6,675 bases of DNA from positions 1 through 6,675 of the forward strand of contig CAAGKE010000003.1 in assembly GCA_900770325.1 (NCBI GenBank), given 5' to 3'. The notes beneath the pieces were generated by a model. That model made no database searches, was not told the DNA's origin, and worked only from the letters and a program-made list of their open reading frames with translations. Shown in pieces: positions 1 through 6,165 of this stretch (position 1 is the stretch's first letter; the number at the start of each line of letters is the position of its first letter). The position numbers were made by a program, and so were the translations under genes. Origin of the DNA: Lachnospiraceae bacterium. GTDB taxonomy: Bacteria > Bacillota > Clostridia > Lachnospirales > Lachnospiraceae.

Positions 1-698
1 GAACGGGAAATTCTACCCGGAAGCCGCCGGAGATCATCTTTTTCATAAGTAAATACTGCTTCCTGCCTCAGCCCTTCCAAAGCGGTGATCCCTATATCCC
101 GCACCACCAGTCTTCCGCAGTAATCCGCACCCGGATAAAGAATCTGGCCGGTTTTGGCAAAAGCAAAGGTAACGGTCACGTCCGCCCGGAGCGCTGTCCC
201 CATTACCTCACCAGTATCTGCAGAAATACCGGAGGGCATATCAACAGCCACCACCGGGAGTCCGGAGTTTCCGGCCGCCTGCAAAACAGACGCATAGCTT
301 CCTGTAATCTTCCGGGACAATCCTATGCCAAACAGAGCGTCCACCAATAAAGTATATTCTCCGAATTCCGGATTCCTGCAAAGTTTTCCATGATAATTTT
401 CAAATATTTTTTTCTGCAGGGCAGTCTCCTCCGTAAGAGAAGTCTCCTTCCCGGCAAAATACACATCAGCCTGCACTCCGGCCAAAAGCAGCAGCCTGGC
501 TATTGCAAAGCCGTCTCCTCCATTATTTCCGGAGCCGCACAGCACCAGTACTTTTTTTCTTTCCGGAAAGCTGCAATGAATCTCCTCCACCACGGCCAAT
601 GCCGCCCGCTCCATCAAAACAGCTGAGGGGATGCCTTTTTCATTGATCGTATAAGAATCACAGGCCTTCATCTGCGCGCTGTTTAAAAGATATTTCAT
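1..698 (-). CDS. nnr: Bifunctional NAD(P)H-hydrate repair enzyme Nnr, N-terminal (epimerase) part; truncated by window edge
   Basis: Translated by eye from ATG at 698; 232 codons are visible and the frame is open at the left edge. The protein starts MKYLLNSAQMKACDSYTINE. It carries the YjeF_N/NnrE hallmarks: the glycine-rich loop CGSGNNGGDGFAIAR at about residues 54-68, VDALFGIGL at 119-127, AVDMPSGI at 151-158 (D153 is the likely catalytic/K+-site aspartate of the family) and TVTFAFAKTG at 175-184. Epimerase domains are about 210 residues. The visible end, DLRRLPGRISR, looks like the linker into the ADP-dependent (S)-NAD(P)HX dehydratase domain, so the full protein should be about 500 residues. 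In the family, the enzyme epimerises and dehydrates damaged NADHX/NADPHX back to NAD(P)H in the cytoplasm. It lies 86 bp downstream of rex on the same strand, with a modest ribosome binding site (GGTGGCAGG) and no clear promoter or terminator between them. Co-transcription with rex is inferred. Confidence 0.93.
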   Translation of the reverse strand, partial: MKYLLNSAQMKACDSYTINEKGIPSAVLMERAALAVVEEIHCSFPERKKVLVLCGSGNNGGDGFAIARLLLLAGVQADVYFAGKETSLTEETALQKKIFENYHGKLCRNPEFGEYTLLVDALFGIGLSRKITGSYASVLQAAGNSGLPVVAVDMPSGISADTGEVMGTALRADVTVTFAFAKTGQILYPGADYCGRLVVRDIGITALEGLRQEAVFTYEKDDLRRLPGRISR

Positions 699-784
699 AA
701 TCCTGCCACCATTTTTCTATTTATTTCTTTCATCGGTGTGTGATTTTCCAGAATTTGATTTACAAAAATACATATACACCGGTC

Positions 785-1414
785 TTAATCCATATGATTC
801 AAATTGTAGGAAAGCTCCATCAGGCTCTCTGACAGATGAACACTTTGCACCACAATATTCCCCGGAAGTTCCAGATCTGTATGGGCAAAATTCCAGATTC
901 CCCGGACTCCATGCGCCGCCAGCAAAGGAGCCACCTCCTCCGCACCTGCGGCCGGAAGCGTCAGCGCCGCAATATCGATCTGGTTCTTTTCCAGAAATTC
1001 CGCCAAATAATCAATCATCATAATGGGGATTCCCCGGACAGTCACACCGGACAGGCGGGGATTAACGTCAAATATACCAATGATCCGAAAGCCTCTTTTT
1101 TCAAACTTCACATAATTTGCCAGAGCCTGTCCCAGATTTCCGGCGCCGATGATAATCATATTATAGGTCTTATCCAGTCCCAGTATTTTTCCAATTTCAG
1201 AATAAAGATATTTCACATTATACCCGTAGCCCTGCTGTCCGAAACCGCCGAAATTATTCAGATCCTGCCGGATCTGTGAAGCCGTCACATTCATCATGCG
1301 GCTTAATTCACTGGATGAGATCCGCTCCACGTTACTTTCCAGAAGATTACCCAGATACCGGTAATAACGGGGAAGCCGTTTCACCACTGCCTTTGAAATG
1401 CCTTTTTCCTCCAT
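785..1414 (-). CDS. rex: Redox-sensing transcriptional repressor Rex
   Basis: 209 residues, the normal family length (about 205-215). The N-terminal winged helix spans about residues 10-65: LPRYYRYL at 14-21, then the recognition-helix stretch TASQIRQDL followed by GGFGQQGYGY. A Rossmann domain follows, with the dinucleotide loop GAGNLG at 90-95 and, at the end of the second strand, D116 in GIFDVNP, which fits NAD(H) over NADP(H). The C-terminal SVHLSESLMELSYNL (191-205) is the domain-swapped helix of the dimer. Rex homodimers bind operators when NADH is low and release DNA as the NADH/NAD+ ratio rises. They usually repress fermentation and reductant-disposal genes. The start is fixed by a strong ribosome binding site, GGAGGGAG at 1421-1428, 6 bp before ATG. 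It is transcribed from a consensus promoter whose -35 box is covered by a Rex-like operator. nnr follows downstream, and a divergent ABC-F gene lies upstream; in Bacillus subtilis rex (ydiH) also lies close to the ABC-F gene ydiF. Confidence 0.97.
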   Translation of the reverse strand: MEEKGISKAVVKRLPRYYRYLGNLLESNVERISSSELSRMMNVTASQIRQDLNNFGGFGQQGYGYNVKYLYSEIGKILGLDKTYNMIIIGAGNLGQALANYVKFEKRGFRIIGIFDVNPRLSGVTVRGIPIMMIDYLAEFLEKNQIDIAALTLPAAGAEEVAPLLAAHGVRGIWNFAHTDLELPGNIVVQSVHLSESLMELSYNLNHMD

Positions 1415-1460
1415 ATTTGTCTCCCTCCACGACAGATTCCCTACTGTCTCTTACTGAAAT

Positions 1461-1489
1461 ATTATACTGGGTTGTTAAATTCATGTCAA
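1461..1489 (-). promoter_or_regulatory. Sigma-A promoter of rex
   Basis: On the minus strand, a perfect -35 box TTGACA (1484-1489) and a perfect -10 box TATAAT (1461-1466) are separated by exactly 17 bp. Transcription should start near 1454, about 40 bp before the rex ATG. This is the strongest promoter match in the window. Confidence 0.9.
1472..1489 (-). promoter_or_regulatory. Putative Rex operator overlapping the rex -35 box
   Basis: Minus-strand sequence TTGACATGAATTTAACAA. Against the Clostridia-type Rex consensus TTGTTAA-N4-TTAACAA, the distal half (TTAACAA) matches 7 of 7 and the proximal half (TTGACAT) matches 4 of 7, giving 11 of 14. The proximal half doubles as the perfect -35 hexamer TTGACA, which explains the deviating bases. 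Bound Rex would occlude RNA polymerase, so negative autoregulation is inferred. Confidence 0.72.
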
Positions 1490-1503
1490 TAAAAAGGAAA
1501 CTG

Positions 1504-1531
1504 TTGTTTTTTGCTGAATTTCCATTATAAT
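1504..1531 (+). promoter_or_regulatory. Promoter of the ABC-F gene
   Basis: A perfect -10 box TATAAT (1526-1531) is preceded at 16 bp by TTGTTT (1504-1509), a 4-of-6 match to the -35 consensus. Transcription should start near 1538, leaving a leader of only about 30 nt with no room for an attenuator hairpin. It is divergent from the rex promoter: the two -35 boxes are about 14 bp apart, so Rex bound at 1472-1489 would sit just upstream of this promoter. Confidence 0.75.
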
Positions 1532-1553
1532 GAAAGAGATAAGAACCAAAGAA

Positions 1554-1560
1554 AAGGAAG
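1554..1560 (+). promoter_or_regulatory. Ribosome binding site deciding the ABC-F start
   Basis: AAGGAAG lies 7 bp before ATG at 1568. The in-frame ATG at 1511 has no such site and would lie upstream of the predicted transcription start, because the -10 box is at 1526-1531. The start at 1568 is therefore preferred. Confidence 0.85.
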
Positions 1561-1567
1561 ATTTTTT

Positions 1568-3481
1568 ATGATACTTTCATGTCAGAATATCAGCAAAGCA
1601 TATGGTGTAAATGATATTATCAGGCAGGCCTCTTTTCATGTGGAGGAGCATGAAAAAGCCGCTATTGTCGGAATCAATGGAGCAGGCAAGTCCACGCTCC
1701 TGAAGATTATTATGGGAGAGCTGTCTCCGGATCAGGGTGAAGTCATTATTTCCAAAGGTGCTACCCTGGGATATCTGGCCCAGCAGAATATGCTGACCGG
1801 TCATCATTCCATTTACGAAGAAATGCGGGAAGTAAAAAGAGACATCATTGAAATGGAGGAAAAGCTGCGCCAGCTTGAGATGGAAATGAAGCATCATTCC
1901 GGTAGAGAGCTGGAAATGCTTATGGAACAGTATCACCGTATTTCCACTCAGTTTGAACAGAAAAACGGCTATTCCTGTGAGAGTGAAATTACCGGAGTCT
2001 TAAAAGGACTTGGGTTTTCTGAAGACGAGTTCTCCAGACAGGTGGATACGCTTTCCGGCGGTCAGAAGACCCGTGTAGCTTTGGGTAAGCTCCTGCTGTC
2101 TGAGCCGGATATCATCCTTCTGGACGAACCCACCAATCACCTGGATATGAGTTCCATCGCCTGGCTGGAAACATATCTCCTGAATTACAAAGGAACGGTG
2201 ATCATCGTGGCCCATGACCGTTATTTTCTGAACCGTGTAGTCACCAAGGTCATTGAAATTGACCAGGGACACGTAATGACCTTCCAGGGGAACTATTCTG
2301 CATATGCGGAAAAAAAGAAACAGCTTCGGGAAATTCAGAGAAAAGCCTACCTGAATCAGCAGCAGGAGATTCGCCATCAGGAAGAGGTAATTGCAAAGCT
2401 AAGATCCTTCAACCGGGAAAAATCCATACGCCGGGCGGAAAGCCGGGAAAAGATGCTGGAAAAAATGGATGTCCTGGAAAAACCGGTGGAGCTGGATACG
2501 GAGATCAGGCTTACGCTGGAGCCAAGAATCACCAGCGGAAATGACGTATTGACAGTAGAAGATCTGTCCAAAGCCTACGATCAGCCCCTCTTTTCCAATT
2601 TGAATTTCCAGATTCACAGGGGTGAGCGGGTGGCCATTATCGGAGATAATGGCACTGGAAAAACCACACTGCTGAAGATCATCAACCAGCTTGTGGACGC
2701 GGATACCGGGACAATTACCCTTGGTACAAAGGTTCACATTGGCTATTATGATCAGGAACATCAGGTGCTTCATCTGGAAAAGACCCTGTTCGAAGAACTG
2801 TCTGATGCCTATCCGGATCTGACAAATACAGAGATCCGTAATGTACTGGCTGCATTTCTCTTTACCGGTGACGATGTATTTAAACGGGTAAAGGATCTAA
2901 GCGGCGGAGAACGGGGACGTTTGTCCCTGGCAAAGCTGATGCTTTCAAAAGCCAACTTCCTGATTCTGGATGAGCCCACCAATCATCTGGATATTGTTTC
3001 CAAGGAAATTCTGGAGGAAGCTCTGAACCGTTATACAGGAACCGTACTGTACGTTTCCCATGACCGTTATTTTATCAACCAGACAGCCACCCGTATTCTG
3101 GATCTGAAAAATCAGACACTGGTTAATTATATCGGAAATTATGATTACTATCTGGAAAAAAGCGAAGAACTGACAAAGATCTATGCCCCGGAGGTGACAT
3201 CCGTAGAAACCGGTCCGGACACCACCGGTTCCTCTTCCCGGGAAGACTGGGCCAGAAAAAAAGAAGAACAGGCGCGGGAACGAAAACGTCAGAATGACCT
3301 GAAAAAAACAGAAGCCCGAATTCAGAATCTGGAAGAGCGGGATGCCCGGATCGATCAGCTTCTGGATCTGGAGGAAAACTATACCGACCTGGAAAAATGT
3401 ACCAGCCTGACTACAGAAAAAGCCGAAATAGCACAGGAACTGGAAAAACTGTATGAAGTCTGGGAGGAACTGGCCGAATAA
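1568..3481 (+). CDS. ABC-F family ATPase (YdiF/Uup-like), ribosome-associated type
   Basis: 637 residues from ATG 1568. There are two ABC modules and no membrane segment. Module 1: Walker A GINGAGKST (35-43), signature LSGGQ (162-166), Walker B and the ABC-F box ILLDEPTNHLD (183-193), H-loop H216. A charged helical linker at about 240-310 corresponds to the P-site-tRNA-interacting arm. Module 2: Walker A GDNGTGKTT (359-367), LSGGE (444-448), FLILDEPTNHLD (464-475), H-loop H498. A Glu/Lys/Arg-rich C-terminal region (about 556-637) looks like the coiled coil of YdiF/Uup. All catalytic motifs are intact, including both Walker B glutamates. ABC-F proteins act in the cytoplasm, mostly on the ribosome (translation rescue or assembly; some confer antibiotic resistance). 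Length, coiled-coil tail and location beside rex match the Bacillus ydiF-rex arrangement and favour a housekeeping YdiF-type protein. The short leader without an attenuator also speaks against an inducible resistance gene. It is monocistronic and ends just before the structured convergent intergenic element. Confidence 0.95.
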   Translation: MILSCQNISKAYGVNDIIRQASFHVEEHEKAAIVGINGAGKSTLLKIIMGELSPDQGEVIISKGATLGYLAQQNMLTGHHSIYEEMREVKRDIIEMEEKLRQLEMEMKHHSGRELEMLMEQYHRISTQFEQKNGYSCESEITGVLKGLGFSEDEFSRQVDTLSGGQKTRVALGKLLLSEPDIILLDEPTNHLDMSSIAWLETYLLNYKGTVIIVAHDRYFLNRVVTKVIEIDQGHVMTFQGNYSAYAEKKKQLREIQRKAYLNQQQEIRHQEEVIAKLRSFNREKSIRRAESREKMLEKMDVLEKPVELDTEIRLTLEPRITSGNDVLTVEDLSKAYDQPLFSNLNFQIHRGERVAIIGDNGTGKTTLLKIINQLVDADTGTITLGTKVHIGYYDQEHQVLHLEKTLFEELSDAYPDLTNTEIRNVLAAFLFTGDDVFKRVKDLSGGERGRLSLAKLMLSKANFLILDEPTNHLDIVSKEILEEALNRYTGTVLYVSHDRYFINQTATRILDLKNQTLVNYIGNYDYYLEKSEELTKIYAPEVTSVETGPDTTGSSSREDWARKKEEQARERKRQNDLKKTEARIQNLEERDARIDQLLDLEENYTDLEKCTSLTTEKAEIAQELEKLYEVWEELAE

Positions 3482-3618
3482 AAAAACTGCTGCAAATTCT
3501 TTCTGCAGGGCTTTGATGTTACTGTGAAGAGTAACACTTCTGGTTACTGTGAACAGCAACCACTTCTGTATCCACTGAGGATATCAGAGACTCCTGCGAT
3601 TGATTTTACAGCAGTTTT
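3481..3618. terminator. Large branched inverted-repeat element, probable bidirectional terminator
   Basis: It lies between two convergent genes. The outer arms AAAACTGCTGCAAA (3483-3496) and TTTACAGCAGTTTT (3605-3618) pair at 13 of 14 positions; the odd one is C3493 against A3608, which becomes a G-U pair in minus-strand RNA. Inside, GCAGGG (3505-3510) pairs with TCCTGC (3592-3597), and CTTTGA (3511-3516) pairs with TCAGAG (3584-3589), each with one wobble. These close a junction carrying three hairpins: 3517-3536, 3542-3561 and 3569-3583. Outward T-runs lie on both sides: TTTTAT plus further T-rich sequence on the plus strand, and TTTTTT on the minus strand. The position and the U-tails suggest termination for both genes, but the roughly 110-nt interior is far larger than an ordinary terminator loop. 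Confidence 0.7.
3517..3567. repeat. Two diverged tandem hairpin units of about 25 bp
   Basis: Unit 1 (3517-3541) and unit 2 (3542-3567) share GTTACTGTGAA at 3518-3528 and 3543-3553, then a variable right arm, then CTTCT. Unit 1 forms TGTTACT/AGTAACA, 7 perfect pairs. Unit 2 forms GGTTACTG/CAGCAACC, 7 of 8 pairs plus one A-C mismatch that becomes G-U on the other strand. The outermost pair changes from T-A in unit 1 to G-C in unit 2, so both arms changed while pairing was kept. Confidence 0.75.
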
Positions 3619-3628
3619 ATGTTATTTC

Positions 3629-4219
3629 TTATATTTCCAGCACATATTTCTCGTATGAATTCACCACAGTGGTATTCTTGTACATGGTTGTCCGCGTCAT
3701 CTGGTAACCGTAATTCAGATGTACATGTCCATGCACCATGTATTTGGGCTGATACCGCTCCATCAGCGGCAGAAAGGACTGAAATCCCTGATGAGCCACA
3801 TCCTCCTGGTCATTCAGTCCGAAAGCCGGCGCATGGGTCAGAAGAATATCAAATCCCCGGGAGCGCCTCAGCTTAAACCACATTTTCCGGATCCTTTTTT
3901 CCATTTCCTTTTCCGTATACTGGAAGCTTCCTGCCCGGTACCGCATGGAACCTCCCAGTCCCATGATCCTTACTCCCTGATACTCAAAGATCTTATCTTC
4001 TATGCAGATGCATCCCTCCGGTGGTTTCCGGCTGTATTTTTCGTCATGGTTTCCATGTACATATAATACCGGTCCCCTGGAAAAGGTTACCAGAAAAGAC
4101 AGGTATTCCGCCGGCAGATCTCCGCTGGAAAGGATCAAATCATAATCTTTCAGCTTTCCCTCCTCATAATAATCCCACAGCGCCTTACAGGGCGTATCTC
4201 CCACCAGTAAAATCTTCAT
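3629..4219 (-). CDS. Metallophosphoesterase family protein, clostridial type lacking the first metal-site histidine
   Basis: 196 residues, a single calcineurin-like phosphoesterase domain with no signal peptide or membrane segment. Motifs in order: GDTPC (7-11), SSGDL with G33-D34, GNHD (56-59), LTHAP with H129, and GHVH (164-167). These are the metal-site and phosphate-binding motifs of the fold, except that the usual first motif D-x-H reads D8-T9-P10. One metal ligand is therefore missing or replaced. From memory, related Lachnospiraceae proteins also lack this histidine while keeping the following L-W-D-Y segment (14-17 here), so this is probably a subfamily trait and not decay. The substrate is unknown; a small phosphodiester or phosphomonoester is the generic expectation. 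ATG 4219 lies 3 bp after the stop of the upstream gene, and its best ribosome binding site is inside the end of that gene. It is the last gene of the icd operon and ends at the branched terminator-like element. Confidence 0.9.
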   Translation of the reverse strand: MKILLVGDTPCKALWDYYEEGKLKDYDLILSSGDLPAEYLSFLVTFSRGPVLYVHGNHDEKYSRKPPEGCICIEDKIFEYQGVRIMGLGGSMRYRAGSFQYTEKEMEKRIRKMWFKLRRSRGFDILLTHAPAFGLNDQEDVAHQGFQSFLPLMERYQPKYMVHGHVHLNYGYQMTRTTMYKNTTVVNSYEKYVLEI

Positions 4220-4222
4220 TCC

Positions 4223-6151
4223 TCACTTCTCCGCAGTTAAATTTGTATTTCCCTGCAGCGCTGTCAGCGCTGCGGCTTCTTCTGTCAGATCCTCCGGAGC
4301 CGGAATCTGGCCGATCACATTATCCGCCAGCCAGTCCATGGTAATGATTTCCTCCGGAGACAGGCAGCCCTCTGCCGTTCCTATGGTTGTTCCGTTCTGC
4401 ATGGTAAGTTCACCGGCAAACGGATTAAAATTTTCTGTATAGATCTCTCTGCGCATGGTGTCCGTTAAAATCCGGATTCCACGGGGCAGATTCTGAGATA
4501 CGATCAGATCAATAATATTTCCGGATATCCCCCACCAGTAATTCACAGCCTTCCGGGCCTTGGTATCCGGACTCTTATTCCAGTTTCCCTGCAGAATATC
4601 CTGAATGATCTTTTCATAAAACTTTCCCCAGTTCCATACCGGCGTTGCCAGATTCTTATACTGTCCGTCCTCTTCCAGATAAAGTCCAAACTTCCGGCTC
4701 ACATTGGAAGGACGAATCATATCCATTCCGGATACCAGAGAAATCTGCTTCTCCTCCAGAAGCCGGTCCAGATCCGCTGTTTTATCCGAATCCCAGTGCA
4801 GGTACACCTTTGCTCTGGGATTTGTCATCTTCGCTCCAATGGCAAAGGCATTTATATTGGCAAAGGTTCCATAGATGGGATAATCCGCCACATATGCGAT
4901 CCTGTCATTTTCACACATGGCTCCTGCTATCATCCCGCTGAGAAACTTAGCCTCATACATCCGTCCGTAATAAGTGCGAAGAGCACTGTAAGGACGATTC
5001 ACACAGCAATTGAGGATCTTGACTCCCGGATGCTCCAGAGCCGTTTTCAGGCTGGCCTCCAGAAATTTCTGGTTCGTGGTAAAGATAATATGATTGCCGT
5101 CTGCAATCGCAGCCTCCAGAAGACCGTTAATATCTCTTGAATCTGTCTCAAGGAAAAAGCTTTCCGTTTCAATCCTGCTCCCGAATGTCTGTTCAAGATG
5201 CATCCTTCCCAGTTCATGACCATAGGTCCAACTGGAGTTTTCTCTCGCTTTATCATGAATAAAGGCCACCTTCAGCTTTTTACTGCTGGTCAGATTAAAG
5301 AACCGGGTAAACAGATTGGCTTCCGAATCCTCCGCCGCAGGCTCCAGCACCAGCGCCTTTTCCGGATTGTGGTTCAGCAGAGTAATCTCACTCCAGATGC
5401 GGTCCAGGTCCTCTTTTTTCTGGGCAACCGTCTTTTGCAGCAGTTCCTCATAGGGATAAAGGGACAGATAAAATAAAAATGCGTCCCCGGAGGTAATGGG
5501 CAGCTTTTTCCCGCCCTTATCTTCAAACATCTTCGAAAATTCAGAGAATACGGAAGAAAAGTTTTCCTGCTCCTCCTCTGTCCAGGCTTCTTCCGGTCCT
5601 TTTCCTAAAGCAGCCAGAAGCTTGGTAAAACTCCCTTCTTTTGAGAACCATATATAATTGATCTTTGAATTCCGGTAAAAATCCAGAAATTCATAATAAA
5701 TACGATTCTCCGGATTGTTGGTCCGCTTTGGAATGATACGGGTGACAGTTCCTTCAATACTGAATGCATTCAGATATTTAAATACACTGACCCGCTTATT
5801 TCCCTCCATTACATAGAATTTATTCATGAATTCATAAGCAACGATGGGATCTCTGACTCCGTCTTCCGTCTGATGACGATACAGATTCATCCATTTCGCT
5901 GCGAATTCAGAACGTTCCGACATTAACGGCATAAAGTTTACGGCAAAAGCATTTTTTCTGCCGGCCGTCTTGGTCCCCACGATCTGTTCCAGCGGAATGT
6001 CCACCAGCCCCAGATTTACTTCTGTCTGTACCTCTACCCGCTCCAGCAGATCATCCAGTGCCGGCAGATAGGGATATTCTCCCTTCAGAACAGCATTACG
6101 GTATGCTTTCTCTCCTGCTTTTACTGCCTTTCCATATTCCTGATAGGACAT
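4223..6151 (-). CDS. Cytosolic ParB/sulfiredoxin-like plus BMP (PnrA-type) substrate-binding-domain fusion protein
   Basis: 642 residues. The C-terminal part (about 292-580) resembles BMP/PnrA-type binding proteins: strand KLKVAFIHD (292-300), GNHIIFTTNQKFLEASLKTALEHPGVK (about 352-378), YYGRMYEAKFLSGMIAGAM (about 394-412), RIAYVADYPIYGTFANINAFAIGAK (about 417-441). BMP proteins such as PnrA bind nucleosides; the family also includes Bacillus Med. The N-terminus (MSYQEYGKAVKAGEKAYRNA) is polar, with no signal peptide, lipobox or transmembrane helix, so the protein should be cytosolic; that is unusual for a transporter component. Residues about 50-130 show a ParB/sulfiredoxin-like order of motifs: VDIPLEQIVG (50-59), RDPIVAYE (100-107) and VMEGNKRVSVFKYL (114-127), the last like the G-x-x-R motif of ParB-type nucleotide-binding domains. 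A helical linker runs about 150-290 and the tail (615-642) is low complexity. No permease or ABC ATPase for import lies nearby. The start is set by AAAGGAGG at 6156-6163. Function is unknown; an intracellular nucleoside or nucleotide sensor is conceivable. Confidence 0.85.
   Translation of the reverse strand: MSYQEYGKAVKAGEKAYRNAVLKGEYPYLPALDDLLERVEVQTEVNLGLVDIPLEQIVGTKTAGRKNAFAVNFMPLMSERSEFAAKWMNLYRHQTEDGVRDPIVAYEFMNKFYVMEGNKRVSVFKYLNAFSIEGTVTRIIPKRTNNPENRIYYEFLDFYRNSKINYIWFSKEGSFTKLLAALGKGPEEAWTEEEQENFSSVFSEFSKMFEDKGGKKLPITSGDAFLFYLSLYPYEELLQKTVAQKKEDLDRIWSEITLLNHNPEKALVLEPAAEDSEANLFTRFFNLTSSKKLKVAFIHDKARENSSWTYGHELGRMHLEQTFGSRIETESFFLETDSRDINGLLEAAIADGNHIIFTTNQKFLEASLKTALEHPGVKILNCCVNRPYSALRTYYGRMYEAKFLSGMIAGAMCENDRIAYVADYPIYGTFANINAFAIGAKMTNPRAKVYLHWDSDKTADLDRLLEEKQISLVSGMDMIRPSNVSRKFGLYLEEDGQYKNLATPVWNWGKFYEKIIQDILQGNWNKSPDTKARKAVNYWWGISGNIIDLIVSQNLPRGIRILTDTMRREIYTENFNPFAGELTMQNGTTIGTAEGCLSPEEIITMDWLADNVIGQIPAPEDLTEEAAALTALQGNTNLTAEK
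4226..4232 (-). promoter_or_regulatory. Ribosome binding site of the phosphoesterase gene, inside the upstream coding region
   Basis: Minus-strand GGAGAAG places GGAG 9 bp before ATG 4219. It overlaps the last codons and stop (GAG AAG TGA) of the ParB-like/BMP gene. Ribosomes terminating at TGA 4225-4223 would be positioned to reinitiate, which suggests translational coupling. Confidence 0.65.
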
Positions 6152-6155
6152 AGAA

Positions 6156-6163
6156 CCTCCTTT
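6156..6163 (-). promoter_or_regulatory. Ribosome binding site of the ParB-like/BMP gene
   Basis: Minus-strand AAAGGAGG lies 4 bp before ATG 6151 and occupies most of the 14-bp gap after the icd stop codon. It confirms the chosen start. No room remains for a separate promoter, which supports co-transcription with icd. Confidence 0.85.
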
Positions 6164-6165
6164 TC

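Noticed and set aside
734..781. Inverted repeat CGGTGT ... ACACCG in the rex-nnr gap
   Set aside because: Only 6 bp with a 36-nt loop and no T-run after it on the minus strand, so it is neither a convincing terminator nor an operator. The rest of the 86-bp gap shows nothing else I can support.
736..1279. Plus-strand open frames opposite rex
   Set aside because: They are antisense to a clear, full-length rex coding region and have no family-like features or ribosome binding sites.
1511..1567. Upstream in-frame start that would add 19 residues to the ABC-F protein
   Set aside because: It lacks a ribosome binding site and overlaps the predicted -10 box. ATG 1568 has AAGGAAG at good spacing and gives the usual ABC-F N-terminus.
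1568..3481. ABC-F gene as an antibiotic-resistance determinant
   Set aside because: The YdiF-like length, C-terminal coiled coil, rex neighbourhood and lack of a regulatory leader point to a housekeeping member. Nothing in the sequence points to a drug-protection role.
2945..3559. Minus-strand open frame of about 204 codons opposite the ABC-F 3' half
   Set aside because: It is the antisense shadow of the second ABC module. The Phe-rich product reflects the complement of Glu/Lys codons, and it runs into the terminator-like element.
3483..3618. tRNA- or CRISPR-like reading of the branched, repeated element
   Set aside because: There is no TTCRA-type T arm or acceptor pattern, and the length and stem order do not fit a tRNA. 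Two 25-bp units directly adjoining without spacers are not a CRISPR array.
4021..5476. Plus-strand open frames opposite the ParB-like/BMP gene
   Set aside because: They are antisense shadows of a gene with recognisable protein motifs over its length, with no independent support.
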